Shown here one piece after another: positions 41,868-51,403 of a stretch of 64,000 bases of DNA (positions are counted from its first letter, which is position 1; every line of letters starts with the position of its first letter). The stretch spans positions 62,001-126,000 of the forward strand of contig NZ_AUBI01000002.1 of assembly GCF_000429165.1 (NCBI RefSeq). The letters run 5' to 3'. A program made the translations under genes and the position numbers. The notes under the pieces were generated by a model. That model ran no database searches. It was not told where the DNA came from and saw only the letters and a list, made by a program, of their open reading frames with translations. This DNA comes from Acetobacter nitrogenifigens DSM 23921 = NBRC 105050. GTDB taxonomy: Bacteria > Pseudomonadota > Alphaproteobacteria > Acetobacterales > Acetobacteraceae.

Positions 41868-42767
41868 TCAGCCCGCTTCAGTCTCACTGCTGGAACATTC
41901 CTCGCGCGCCACACGGACCAGACCCCGACGGCTCGGCGCTTCGATGAAGCGAAGGATTTCTTCGATCTTCGCATCGCTTCCGTATTGCTCACGCACCACG
42001 CCAATACGCTGGGCGAACACGTCGTCTCCGCCGCCGCGCGGGTAAAGCGCCTGAAAAGCCTTGCGCATCCGATGGATCTGAGCCGAGTCGACGCCGTTGC
42101 GCCGCAGCCAGATCCAGTGCAACCCGACCAACCGCGCCCGGTTTCCAAGGACGCTGCCATACGGAATGACGTCGGCTTCGACGCCGGCCACGCCGCCGAC
42201 AAGGGCTGCGCGCCCGATCCTGACGAACTGGTGTATCGCCGCCGAGCCCATGACACGGGCGTCGTCGTCGATAGAGACGTGCCCCCCCATGACGACGTTG
42301 TTGACGATGATCACGCGGTCTCCGAGCGTGCAGTCGTGGGCGACATGCGCGTTAGCCATGATCAGGCAATCGGCCCCGACGCGCGTCAGGCCAGACCCCG
42401 TAACCGTGCCGCGATGGATGGTCACATGCTCGCGCACCACTGTGCGCGCGCCAATCTCGCAGCGCGTGGGCTCGCCCTTGTATTTGAGATCCTGAGGAGC
42501 CAGGCCGACCGTCGTAAACGGGAAATAGCGCGATTCGGCGCCAAGCGTGGTGCAGCCATCGACGACGACATTCGCCACCATCTCCACGCCGTCGCCCACG
42601 ACGACGTCCGGCCCGATCGAGCACCATGGACCGATCTTCACGCCCTCGCCCAGACGCGCGCCGGGAGCAATCAGCGCAGTGGGATGAATCCCCGGCGCCG
42701 TTGACTCCAGACCGGCACGGCTCTCTGAGCGCGCCGCATTCACCGTTTCAACCAGAACTACCTCCAT
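41868..42767 (-). CDS. lpxA: acyl-ACP--UDP-N-acetylglucosamine O-acyltransferase
   Basis: 299 residues. Left-handed beta-helix hexapeptide repeats fill residues 26-200 (IHPTALIAPGARLGEGVKIG onwards). The catalytic His is in NAHVAHDCTLG; QDLKYKGEPTRCEIG and HQFVRIGRAALVGG are LpxA-specific. First step of lipid A synthesis. The C-terminal helical domain is present; both ends extend about 15-20 residues beyond the usual 260-280. Confidence 0.95.
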   Translation of the reverse strand: MEVVLVETVNAARSESRAGLESTAPGIHPTALIAPGARLGEGVKIGPWCSIGPDVVVGDGVEMVANVVVDGCTTLGAESRYFPFTTVGLAPQDLKYKGEPTRCEIGARTVVREHVTIHRGTVTGSGLTRVGADCLIMANAHVAHDCTLGDRVIIVNNVVMGGHVSIDDDARVMGSAAIHQFVRIGRAALVGGVAGVEADVIPYGSVLGNRARLVGLHWIWLRRNGVDSAQIHRMRKAFQALYPRGGGDDVFAQRIGVVREQYGSDAKIEEILRFIEAPSRRGLVRVAREECSSSETEAG

Positions 42768-42914
42768 CGACGCCTCAGCTAACCATCGGTGAGCAATAAG
42801 GCAATTCGCGGGTCGATAAAAAGATTCAACACGCCCCGGAGGCGGTAAGTAAACGTATCAGCGCGATACAAAACCCGCCCGGCGCAGAGCGGTTCCGTAG
42901 CGCCCCGCGATATG

Positions 42915-43406
42915 TCAGTCCATAATCATGGCGCTGAACGTCGCCTCGGCGACCGAGACGCCTTCGACACGCGCCACGCCGCGAAACTTCCAGACATTGG
43001 CGCGTTGCCGCTCTTTTTCGACATGGATGCGAACCTGATCGCCGGGGCCTACCGGACGACGGAATTTCGCACCCTCGATCGTCATGAAATAAACGAGCTT
43101 GCCTTCGAAGGCCGCGCCAAGCGTCAACACAACGAGCGTCGCCGCCGTCTGCGCCATGGCTTCGATCAGCAACACGCCGGGCATCACCGGGCGCGCGGGG
43201 AAATGTCCCTGGAAAAACGGCTCGTTCACAGAGACGTTCTTGACCCCGACCGCAGACTGACCGAGTTCGACATCCACCATGCGATCAATCAGCAGGAATG
43301 GGTAGCGATGGGGAATCGCTTCCATGATCCGCATGATGTCGACCGTCTCGATGCGCGTCGTCGCGCCAGCGTCCTGCGTTTCGCGTTCCTGATCCACGTC
43401 TGTCAA
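42915..43406 (-). CDS. fabZ: 3-hydroxyacyl-ACP dehydratase FabZ
   Basis: 163 residues. Hot-dog-fold dehydratase: HRYPFLLIDRM carries the catalytic His, PGVLLIEAMAQTAA the catalytic Glu, and FPARPVMPG the substrate loop. Fatty-acid elongation; shares the 3-hydroxyacyl-ACP pool with lpxA and lpxD, between which it lies. The gap to lpxA is 147 bases, longer than the other joints of this operon. Confidence 0.96.
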   Translation of the reverse strand: MTDVDQERETQDAGATTRIETVDIMRIMEAIPHRYPFLLIDRMVDVELGQSAVGVKNVSVNEPFFQGHFPARPVMPGVLLIEAMAQTAATLVVLTLGAAFEGKLVYFMTIEGAKFRRPVGPGDQVRIHVEKERQRANVWKFRGVARVEGVSVAEATFSAMIMD

Positions 43407-43432
43407 ACCGCTCCGTTATCGCGCCGCGCCCG

Positions 43433-44539
43433 TCACGCGCCGCCTTTTCCTTCCGACTGGCTGTCGTCAGCGCCCTCTTCAACACCAGGGCGGCGAGAAA
43501 GTCGACGCAGTGTTGCAACATTACGAAAAAATTCTCGGAACGGCATCGCCGGGCTTCCGATGACATCGGCTCCGGCCTCAACGTCCGACATCACGCCGCA
43601 TTGCGCACCGACACGGGCTTTCGTCCCAATTTTGATGTGGCCGATCAGCCCCGCCTGCGCCGCGATGGTGACGTAATCACCAAGTTCGGTCGAACCGGAA
43701 ATCCCCGCCTGAGAGACCACGATACAGCCTTTGCCAAGGCGAGCGTTATGACCGATCTGCACCAGATTATCGAGTCGCGATCCTGCGCCGATCACCGTGT
43801 CCTGCACCGAGCCACGGTCGATAGTGGAGTTGGCGCCGATTTCCACGCCGTCCTCAAGGATTACGACGCCAAGTTGCGGCACGGTTTCGAAGCCTTGCGG
43901 CCCCACGGCGAAACCAAATCCGTCCTGTCCAACGCGTGCGCCGGGAAAGAGTATAACCCGGTCGCCCAGCACTGCATGGGACAGCACGACCTGCGCGCTG
44001 ATCCGGCAGTCTGCGCCGATGCGGACTCCGTCGCCGATCACGGCGTGCGGGCCGATAATCGTCCCGGCCCCGATCTCGACGCCTTCTCCGATCACCGCGA
44101 AGGGCCCGACCTCACAAGAAGCGTCGACCTGCGCGGACGCGGCGATCACCGCTGTCGCGTGGACCCCGGCGCGCGCTTTTGGCGCAGGATGGAACATGCG
44201 CGCGACGCGCGACCAGGCGAGATAGGGCTGCGCCACCACGATAGCGCCACAACCGGGAGGAACTCGCGACGCAAAGGCTTTGGCGACAATCACCAGACCA
44301 GCCTGCGTGTCGTCTAATGCGGCCGCATAACGACGGTTGTCGAGGAAGCTTAGCTCTGTCGGCCCCGCCGCCTGAAGCGGCCCTATGCCGGTGAAGCCTC
44401 CCTCAGGAAAGCCTCCCTCGCGCGGAGGGAGCAGGTCACCACCCGCCGCCTCAGCCAACGCCTCGGCCGTGAACGGTCCGGCGCGCTCGAAAAAGCGCCG
44501 GTCAGCCGTCGCATGCCTGCGCTCCACCACGCCGCTCAT
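43433..44539 (-). CDS. lpxD: UDP-3-O-(3-hydroxyacyl)glucosamine N-acyltransferase
   Basis: 368 residues. The N-terminal uridine-binding domain (GPTELSFLDNRRYAAAL) is followed by hexapeptide repeats from about residue 125 (GVHATAVIAASAQVDASCEVG) with the catalytic His in QIGHNARLGKGC, and a C-terminal helix (FREFFRNVATLRRLSRR). Third lipid A step. About 25 residues longer than typical, with a basic N-terminal extension and an acidic end. Confidence 0.95.
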   Translation of the reverse strand: MSGVVERRHATADRRFFERAGPFTAEALAEAAGGDLLPPREGGFPEGGFTGIGPLQAAGPTELSFLDNRRYAAALDDTQAGLVIVAKAFASRVPPGCGAIVVAQPYLAWSRVARMFHPAPKARAGVHATAVIAASAQVDASCEVGPFAVIGEGVEIGAGTIIGPHAVIGDGVRIGADCRISAQVVLSHAVLGDRVILFPGARVGQDGFGFAVGPQGFETVPQLGVVILEDGVEIGANSTIDRGSVQDTVIGAGSRLDNLVQIGHNARLGKGCIVVSQAGISGSTELGDYVTIAAQAGLIGHIKIGTKARVGAQCGVMSDVEAGADVIGSPAMPFREFFRNVATLRRLSRRPGVEEGADDSQSEGKGGA

Positions 44540-44584
44540 CTCGCCGCTCCCGATTCAGATCGCGCGAGGTTCACCGTGTCACGC

Positions 44585-45451
44585 TCATTTCGGCGCTGCG
44601 GCCGGAGCCGGAGCAGCAGCCTGCGCGGACGCCGTGGTCGGCATCTTGCCGGACTTCGCGAGCACTTCCGGATCCTCGTTCGGCGCCGGGATGTAGACTT
44701 TCGGCAGAACGACGTTCAACTGCGTCGCGACCTCGTTCGTGATGTCCTGCCCGTCGACGTGCAACGCGACCTGCTCGCTATGCATGATCAGGTTCATGCC
44801 GTGGCTCGAGGCGACGTGCTGAATGACCTGCACCAGTTCTCGCTCGATCTGCCCGAGCGAGACCTGCGCCGCTTCCTGGATGATCCGGTTGCGCTCACGG
44901 AAGTCGCGCTGAGCCTTCATGACGCGCGATTGCAGGGCGCGTTCCTGGCCCTGAATCTGGTCTGCGGACATCGTCTTGGCGGCGGCCTGCAGTTTCTGCT
45001 GCTCATCGCGCCAGCCAGCCTGCGCCTTTTGCGCGTCCTGCGCCAATGCGTCGCGACGACCGCCAAGCTCGCGCTCGACCTGCTGACCTGCCATCGACTG
45101 GCGCATCACGTCGGCGACGCTGATGATGCCGATCACGGCTGCCGGGGGCGGAGCCGCCTTCGGCAGTTCGGGCGCAGTCGGAATATTGGGCTGTGGCAGC
45201 ACTGGCGGCGGACGGGAGTTGTCAGCCTCCTCACCATCCTGACCATCACCTTCCTGCGCCTGCACCGGAGCGGGGCGCGACATATGCGCAGGAGCCGGGG
45301 CCGCTGCGGGGTGCGCCGTCTTCGGCACGAACCACCCGGCTCCGCCGCTGGAGTTGGAAGCCGCCTGCGCATGGGCGGACTCGATGAAGGAATGACCGGG
45401 AACGACAAGAACGGCGGCGGCGAGAAGCGCCGCTGCGGACAAGCGAGACAT
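44585..45451 (-). CDS. skp: OmpH/Skp-family periplasmic chaperone
   Basis: 288 residues from the ATG at 45451. Signal peptide ends AHAQ near residue 30. A Pro/Ala-rich low-complexity stretch (residues 35-95) precedes the Skp domain, which begins IGIISVADVMRQSMAGQ and is followed by long coiled-coil arms (AGWRDEQQKLQAAAKTM, VMKAQRDFRERNRIIQEAA). Skp holds unfolded outer-membrane proteins for BamA, the gene just upstream (7-base gap). The extra linker makes it much longer than the 160-residue E. coli protein. Confidence 0.88.
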   Translation of the reverse strand: MSRLSAAALLAAAVLVVPGHSFIESAHAQAASNSSGGAGWFVPKTAHPAAAPAPAHMSRPAPVQAQEGDGQDGEEADNSRPPPVLPQPNIPTAPELPKAAPPPAAVIGIISVADVMRQSMAGQQVERELGGRRDALAQDAQKAQAGWRDEQQKLQAAAKTMSADQIQGQERALQSRVMKAQRDFRERNRIIQEAAQVSLGQIERELVQVIQHVASSHGMNLIMHSEQVALHVDGQDITNEVATQLNVVLPKVYIPAPNEDPEVLAKSGKMPTTASAQAAAPAPAAAPK

Positions 45452-45458
45452 TGTCACC

Positions 45459-47900
45459 TCAGAATTGCTGACCGAAGCCGAAGCGCAGCAGCTGCGTGCG
45501 GTCATTTCGTTTACGCAGGACAGGAATGCCCGCATCGATGTTAATGAGACCGAAGGGACTCTTCCACGAGAAGCCCAGACCGGTGCTGATACGCGGCGTC
45601 AGGGTGTCGCCCGAAACACGCTCGTATTTGTATGGGTAATAGTTGAGCTGGTTCGGGTTGGTGTAATTGTTTCTCACACGCAGGCCCGCCAGAGCGCCGG
45701 TGTCAACAAAGTAACGGCCACGGATACCCATGTCCGCCGCGAACGGCATCGGGAAGTTGACCGTCATTGACCCCGTATAGATGAAGCGCCCGCCCAGAAG
45801 GTCTTCCTGCGAGTGGATGGCGCCGTCCGCCGGAGACACCGTGGTCTGCCCGACTGCTCGGGGACCCACGCCACCGTCGAGGAAGCCGCGCAGATTCTGA
45901 CCGCCGAGATAGAAATTGTCGATCACGTCGTGACGGCCATTGCCCCAGTCCGCCAGATAGCCGGCGCCGGCGGTAAAGGCGACTGTCCAGTCGTGGTTGC
46001 CCATCATATCGTCGAGCGGCAGGTAATATCCGACGTCGACCTTGCCACGGACGTATTTTTCATCACCGCCGGCCCCGGCGAAATCGCCGCCCACACGGGC
46101 CACAAAACCCTTATGCGGCTGCAGACGGCTGTCGCGCGTGTCGTAGGTGAGCGTCGTGCCGATCTGCGACAGCAGCGAACTGCCCGCCTGATCGAGAATG
46201 TAGAAGGACGTCTCGCTCCAGGACCCGCCGATAGTACGATGGATGAGCGAGTAGTTCCATGATTGTGACAGATGGTTCGTATAGGCGTAACCCAGACGGA
46301 AGGTGACGCCATACCGCCCTTCTGAATAGTTCTGGTACGTCTGATACTTGTTCTCGATGTAAAACAGATCGACGCCCGCGACGAGGTTTCGGTTCAGGAA
46401 GTATGGATCCGTGACGGAGAGATCCACCTGCCGCTGGTAATACGCCATGGTGCCGGAAATACCGGCGTCGACGCCACTGCCGAGCAGGTTATGCTGCTTG
46501 AGACCCAGGTTGCCGATGATGCCAACGTCCGTCGAATACCCGCCGCCGAGCGAGAACTCGCCGGTCGGTTTTTCCACGACGTTCGCCGCCACGTTGACGC
46601 GGTCCGGCGCAGACCCCTGACTCTGGTCGATGGAGACGGAGCTGAAATAGCCCAGATCCTGCAACGCCTGCTTGGAGTATTTCTTGTACATCGCGGTGAA
46701 CGGATCGCCTTCCGCCATAGGCAACTGCCTGCGGATAACGCTGTCCTGCGTGATCGTATTGCCGTTGATGTCGAGGCGCTCGACATACATGCGCGGCCCT
46801 TCGCTGACGTCGAAGAGCAGGTTGACGATGCGCTTTTCCGGATTGCGGGCGATTTCCGGACGGACCACCGCGAAGGGGTTGCCCTTCGACTGGATGATCT
46901 CCTCCATGTTCGTCGCGTTGTGCTGAACCGCGTTGCCGTCGTACCACTGGTTCGGAAACAGCTCGATATATTTACGCAGCGACGCCGCCGGAACGTGGCG
47001 AAGACTGGAGCGGATGTCCATCTTGCCGAGCCGGTAGCGCGGGCCTTCGTTCAGCGTGAACGTGACGTAGAAGGATTTCCGGTCGGGCGACAATTCACCC
47101 GTCGCGTTGATCATCTGGAAATCGACGAAGCCGTTAGCCAGATAGAAACGACGCAGCAATTCGGCGTCGTAACGCAGACGCTCCGGGTTGTATTCGTCCG
47201 AGGACGAAAAGAACCGGTACCACTGCGTTTCTTTCGAGGAAACCACTCCGGCGAGACGCGCTTCGCTGAAGTTCTTGTTCCCGACGAAAGAAATCTTACG
47301 GATCAGCGTCTGAGGCCCCTCGTTGACCTGAAACACCACGTCGACGCGATTATGCGCAAGTCGAACGATTTGCGGCGTCACATCGGCGCCGTACCGCGCC
47401 TTCTGGGCGTACACCTCAAGAATCTTCTGACGATCGGCGGCGGTCGTCTGCTGGGAGAACACTGCGCGCGAGCGCAGGGCGATCACCTTGCGTAAGTCCT
47501 CATCCTTGGCGGCGTGGTTGCCCTCGAAGACGATGCGGTTGACGATAGGGTTCTCGACGACCTGCACCTGCAGAGTGTCGCCAGAGCGGTGCAGCGTGAC
47601 GTCCTTGAACAACCCCGTGGCGTAAAGGGTCTTCAGGGAACGATCGAGATTGTCCTGGTTGAAAGTGTCGCCCGTGCGCACCACCATATAGGACAGGACC
47701 GTGCTGGCCTCGATCCGGTCGTTGCCATGGACCTCGATGTTCTCGATGACCTGACCCGACGAGTGGCGCTCGCGCTCGGCGGCCCCATTGTGTTCGACGG
47801 CGGTATGACGCCTGGCCGGGGCGAACTGCGCGGACGCTTTCGACCCCATAAGCATTGGCAGCAAGCAAACCGAAGCGAGCAAAGCCTTACGTTTACTCTT
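45459..47900 (-). CDS. bamA: outer membrane protein assembly factor BamA
   Basis: About 813 residues from a TTG at 47900 with GGAGAGG upstream, where the signal peptide starts (MKSKRKALLASVCLLPMLMG, cleavage after ASAQ); GTG codons further upstream are alternatives. Five POTRA domains (first: QVIENIEVHGNDRIEASTVL) precede a 16-strand barrel with the conserved VRGF-like NLRGFLDGGVGPR loop; the C-terminus ends FGFGQQF with the terminal Phe signal. Essential for inserting outer-membrane proteins. Between rseP and skp. Confidence 0.95.
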   Translation of the reverse strand, partial: KSKRKALLASVCLLPMLMGSKASAQFAPARRHTAVEHNGAAERERHSSGQVIENIEVHGNDRIEASTVLSYMVVRTGDTFNQDNLDRSLKTLYATGLFKDVTLHRSGDTLQVQVVENPIVNRIVFEGNHAAKDEDLRKVIALRSRAVFSQQTTAADRQKILEVYAQKARYGADVTPQIVRLAHNRVDVVFQVNEGPQTLIRKISFVGNKNFSEARLAGVVSSKETQWYRFFSSSDEYNPERLRYDAELLRRFYLANGFVDFQMINATGELSPDRKSFYVTFTLNEGPRYRLGKMDIRSSLRHVPAASLRKYIELFPNQWYDGNAVQHNATNMEEIIQSKGNPFAVVRPEIARNPEKRIVNLLFDVSEGPRMYVERLDINGNTITQDSVIRRQLPMAEGDPFTAMYKKYSKQALQDLGYFSSVSIDQSQGSAPDRVNVAANVVEKPTGEFSLGGGYSTDVGIIGNLGLKQHNLLGSGVDAGISGTMAYYQRQVDLSVTDPYFLNRNLVAGVDLFYIENKYQTYQNYSEGRYGVTFRLGYAYTNHLSQSWNYSLIHRTIGGSWSETSFYILDQAGSSLLSQIGTTLTYDTRDSRLQPHKGFVARVGGDFAGAGGDEKYVRGKVDVGYYLPLDDMMGNHDWTVAFTAGAGYLADWGNGRHDVIDNFYLGGQNLRGFLDGGVGPRAVGQTTVSPADGAIHSQEDLLGGRFIYTGSMTVNFPMPFAADMGIRGRYFVDTGALAGLRVRNNYTNPNQLNYYPYKYERVSGDTLTPRISTGLGFSWKSPFGLINIDAGIPVLRKRNDRTQLLRFGFGQQF

Positions 47901-48174
47901 CAAGACCAGCACCTCTCCGACGGGGAGCAAGGCTCCCGCTGCCACGACCAAACTCACTCGCGAATAGGCTCGTCAACCCGACCCGCTTTTCAAGCATAGC
48001 GGAAATGCGGGCGCGAACCCAAATGCCGCCGCGCCTGCGAAACCGGAACAGACGCCTGATCGGGACATATGCTCCCGAATACACTCGCGGAACTATCCGA
48101 AATGTCGCCGGGGGCGCAAGCGCCCGGAACATTACGAAACACGCCCAAGCATTACGCTAAAGCTTTCCGCGCTC

Positions 48175-49287
48175 TCACCCAGCCAGCGACGCGACCCATT
48201 TGAACAGACCAAAGCTGGAAAGATCGTTGAACGTGGAGAAAAGAAACAGGCAGGCGATCAACGCGAAACCGGCCTGAAACCCGAGTTCCTGCACCTTGCG
48301 CGGCACGGGACGTCCACGGATCGCCTCGATCGCGTAGAACACCAGACGTCCGCCGTCGAGAATCGGCACGGGGAAGAGGTTGATCAAACCGAGATTGACC
48401 GACAGAAGCGCCATGAACGACACCAGACTGGCGACGCCGTACTGCGCCACCTGCCCCGACATCTGCGCGATCCGCAGCGGTCCGCCAAGATCTCGCGCCG
48501 TATGCCGGCCTGTGACCATCTGCCAGAGACCATCCAGCGTCTGCACTGTCACCGACCACGTCTCACGCGCTCCCGCGACCACAGCCGCTCCGGGAGACAG
48601 GGGCGCGCTCGTGATCGTGGCGAAAGTAACGCCAAGCTGGCCGACAGGGCCTGCCTTGCCGGAGGCCGAGACGCTGCCGATCGTCACGGGCAGGGAGACG
48701 TCCTCGCCGTGACGGCGCACATGCAGCGTTGTCGCCTTGCCCGGAGCCGCCGCCACCACGCTCTGCACCGTCGTCACCTCGGGCGTCGACGTGTCGCCAA
48801 CCGCGATAATCGCGTCGCCCGGAACAACGCCGGCCACAGCGGCAGCGCTGCCCGGCGACACGGCGTTCACTTCGTTACGCGCTTCCGGGCGACCGCAGAA
48901 CGCGAACAACGCGGAGAACAGCAGGAAGGCGAGAAGAAAATTGAAAACCGGCCCCGCAAGAATGACGATGGCGCGCGAACCCACCGGCTTGTCGTGGAAC
49001 GTGCGTCCGGGTTCCCAGGCGGCTTTCTGCTCGTCCGTCGCTTCCTCAGGCCCCTCAAAGCCGTGCGGCTTCACGAAGCCGCCCAAGGGGATCGGCCCGA
49101 CGCGCCACTCCGTCCCGGCCTTGTCGGTCCAGCGCCAGAGCGGCGGGCCAAAGCCGATTGAGAACGTCTCGACCTTTACGCCCCGCCACCGGGCCGCGAG
49201 GTAATGACCCAACTCGTGGATGAACACGAGCACGCCGAGCACGACGACGAACGACAGGATTGTGCGGATCGCTTCATGCATCGGCAT
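48175..49287 (-). CDS. rseP: RIP zinc metalloprotease RseP
   Basis: 370 residues; a site-2 intramembrane protease. The zinc motif HELGH is in VLVFIHELGHYLAARWRG near residue 25; the second metal motif is NLFPVPILDGG with the LDG Asp. One PDZ domain (about residues 130-210, SPGSAAAVAGVVPGDAIIAV) lies between. It cleaves anti-sigma factors and remnant signal peptides. Between dxr and bamA, as in most Proteobacteria. Confidence 0.95.
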   Translation of the reverse strand: MPMHEAIRTILSFVVVLGVLVFIHELGHYLAARWRGVKVETFSIGFGPPLWRWTDKAGTEWRVGPIPLGGFVKPHGFEGPEEATDEQKAAWEPGRTFHDKPVGSRAIVILAGPVFNFLLAFLLFSALFAFCGRPEARNEVNAVSPGSAAAVAGVVPGDAIIAVGDTSTPEVTTVQSVVAAAPGKATTLHVRRHGEDVSLPVTIGSVSASGKAGPVGQLGVTFATITSAPLSPGAAVVAGARETWSVTVQTLDGLWQMVTGRHTARDLGGPLRIAQMSGQVAQYGVASLVSFMALLSVNLGLINLFPVPILDGGRLVFYAIEAIRGRPVPRKVQELGFQAGFALIACLFLFSTFNDLSSFGLFKWVASLAG

Positions 49288-49317
49288 GGCTCCTTGGGGA
49301 CCGGCGAACTAAGGACG

Positions 49318-50481
49318 TCACGCGGCGCGCTGGATCGTACGCGTCGAAGCCGCCCGCCGCGCTTCCGCATCCCAGTGAAGAACGGCGTCCAGATCGTCGA
49401 TCGGTGGAGCGCCGAGCGCGTCCATCACTTTCTCCACGACGCGGGCGATATCGAGAAAACCGATCTGGCCAGCAAGGAACGCCTCGACCGCAATTTCATT
49501 GGCGGCGGAAAGGATCGCAGAGGACGCCCCGCCCTCACGCAGCGCCCGACGGGCGAGGCGCAGGGCCGGAAAACGAACCTCGTCCGGCGCCTCGAACGTC
49601 AGCGAGCCATACTCCGCTAGATCCAGACGGGGCGAGTTCGTAGCCATCCGGCGCGGCCAGGCGAGGCAGTGCGCGATGGGAATTCGCATATCCGCTGACC
49701 CGAGCTGCGCGATCAGGCTCCCGTCGGTGTATTGCACCAGGCTGTGGACGACCGACTGAGGGTGCACCAGCACGTCGATCCGGTCTTCAGTCAGATCGAA
49801 TATCCGCGCGGCCTCGATGACCTCCAACCCCTTGTTGAACATCGTCGCGGAGTCGATGCTGATCTTTGCGCCCATGGTCCAGGTCGGGTGTTTCAGCGCC
49901 TGGGCGGCCGTCGCGGCCTCCATCGTCTCCAGCGTGGCGCTACGGAATGGTCCGCCCGACGCCGTAAGGATGATTTTCTCGACCTGATCGGTCTGACGGT
50001 CGGCCATCGCCTGAAAGACCGCGTTGTGTTCCGAGTCGACAGGAAGCAGCGTCGCGCCGGCATCTCTGATGGCGCGGAGCATCACGTCGCCCGCGCAGAC
50101 AAGAGCTTCCTTGTTGGCCAGCGCCACAGTCTTGCCATTGCGGATCGCAGCCAGCGTGGGTTCCAGACCGGCCGCTCCGGTAATAGCGGCCATCGTCCAG
50201 TCGACCTCTCGCCCTGCAGCCTCGATTACGGCGGCGCGGCCGCCGGCAGCTTCGACGCCAGATCCCGCAAGACGTTCGCGAAGCTCGGAGAGAGCTCCTT
50301 CGTCGGCGATGACCGCTATTTCCGCGCGCAACGAGAGGGCCTGCTCGGCCAGAGCGGCGACGTTGCGTCCCCCCACCAGCACTCGGACGGAAACGTCGGC
50401 GCCAGCCTGTCTGACCAGATCGACAGTGGAGCAACCGATGCTGCCGGTGCATCCCAGAATGTTAACCGTTTTCATAACCAT
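49318..50481 (-). CDS. dxr: 1-deoxy-D-xylulose 5-phosphate reductoisomerase
   Basis: 387 residues. The NADPH motif GCTGSIGCSTVDL is at residues 10-22, the metal/substrate site in LPVDSEHNAVFQ (Asp and Glu ligands), the flexible loop ASGGPFR, and HPTWTMGAKISIDSATMFNKGLEVIEA. First committed step of the MEP isoprenoid pathway, supplying undecaprenyl (uppS nearby) and ubiquinone chains. Start may be the second ATG, two codons in. Confidence 0.96.
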   Translation of the reverse strand: MVMKTVNILGCTGSIGCSTVDLVRQAGADVSVRVLVGGRNVAALAEQALSLRAEIAVIADEGALSELRERLAGSGVEAAGGRAAVIEAAGREVDWTMAAITGAAGLEPTLAAIRNGKTVALANKEALVCAGDVMLRAIRDAGATLLPVDSEHNAVFQAMADRQTDQVEKIILTASGGPFRSATLETMEAATAAQALKHPTWTMGAKISIDSATMFNKGLEVIEAARIFDLTEDRIDVLVHPQSVVHSLVQYTDGSLIAQLGSADMRIPIAHCLAWPRRMATNSPRLDLAEYGSLTFEAPDEVRFPALRLARRALREGGASSAILSAANEIAVEAFLAGQIGFLDIARVVEKVMDALGAPPIDDLDAVLHWDAEARRAASTRTIQRAA

Positions 50482-50539
50482 CCCACATTACCCGCATTCG
50501 CCGCCGGCGGCGAGCCTGCCCCTTGCGCCAGACCACGCC

Positions 50540-51403
50540 TCATCCACCGAGGAAACGCCCCAGCCCCCGCGCCAGATCGTCAAAGCCGGCAGACCAGAAC
50601 GGAAGCCCCGGTTTCGCCAGCAACGACAACAGGGCCGCCAGAGGCGCTGCGGCGAGCAACGCGTCGAAACGGTCCAGCAGACCGCCATGCCCCGGCAGCA
50701 AACGCCCGGAATCCTTGACGCCTCTCGCGCGCTTGACTGCGCTTTCCGCGAGATCTCCCGCCTGCGCCGCTATCCCCAGAAGCAACGCCCACCCGGCGCC
50801 GCGGGCGGCAAACCCTGCGCCCGAAATTGTCGCGACCACGAGCCCCGCCATGACGGCGCCCAGCAATCCGCCGACTGCGCCCGACCGCGTCTTGCCGGGA
50901 GAGATGCGCGGCGCGAGCTTCGGGCCGCCAATCATCCGCCCGGTGACATAGGCGGCGCTGTCGCTCGACACGACCACGGCGATCACGAACACGACGGCCC
51001 AGACGCCGCAATCCGCGCCCAGCCGGAGCCACATGAGAGAAAGACCGCCAGCGGCGATCACGGCGTTCATCAGCCACAGCGGCGGCCCGAAGACGAAAGC
51101 CGTCATGGCGAAGGCGGGCGTGGCTTCCCACCGCCCGCAGAACGCCGAAAGGCCTGCGCAAAAAGACCACGCAACAAAGAGCGCGCCGCGCCACGAGCGC
51201 GGAGAGAGCGCGAACAGGGCAGCTCCCTCCGCAGCCATTCCCGCCATCGTCGCGATAATGAGCAGGCCGTATGCGTACCCACCAAGGCTGATCGCTAGAA
51301 CGGCGACGATGATGAGCGCAAGAGCCGAGAGGAGGCGGGGACGCAGATCGCGCCAGTCTCGGCCGGGCATGACGCTGGACGGCTGCGCGGGAGCCAAGGT
51401 CAC
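50540..51403 (-). CDS. cdsA: phosphatidate cytidylyltransferase
   Basis: 287 residues from a GTG at 51403 overlapping the uppS stop (GTGA). Seven or more membrane segments; the family signature in the C-terminal part reads SAVKRARGVKDSGRLLPGHGGLLDRFDAL, with the metal-binding Asp residues. Makes CDP-diacylglycerol for all phospholipids. The GTGA overlap decides the start against a longer open frame inside uppS. Confidence 0.93.
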   Translation of the reverse strand: MTLAPAQPSSVMPGRDWRDLRPRLLSALALIIVAVLAISLGGYAYGLLIIATMAGMAAEGAALFALSPRSWRGALFVAWSFCAGLSAFCGRWEATPAFAMTAFVFGPPLWLMNAVIAAGGLSLMWLRLGADCGVWAVVFVIAVVVSSDSAAYVTGRMIGGPKLAPRISPGKTRSGAVGGLLGAVMAGLVVATISGAGFAARGAGWALLLGIAAQAGDLAESAVKRARGVKDSGRLLPGHGGLLDRFDALLAAAPLAALLSLLAKPGLPFWSAGFDDLARGLGRFLGG

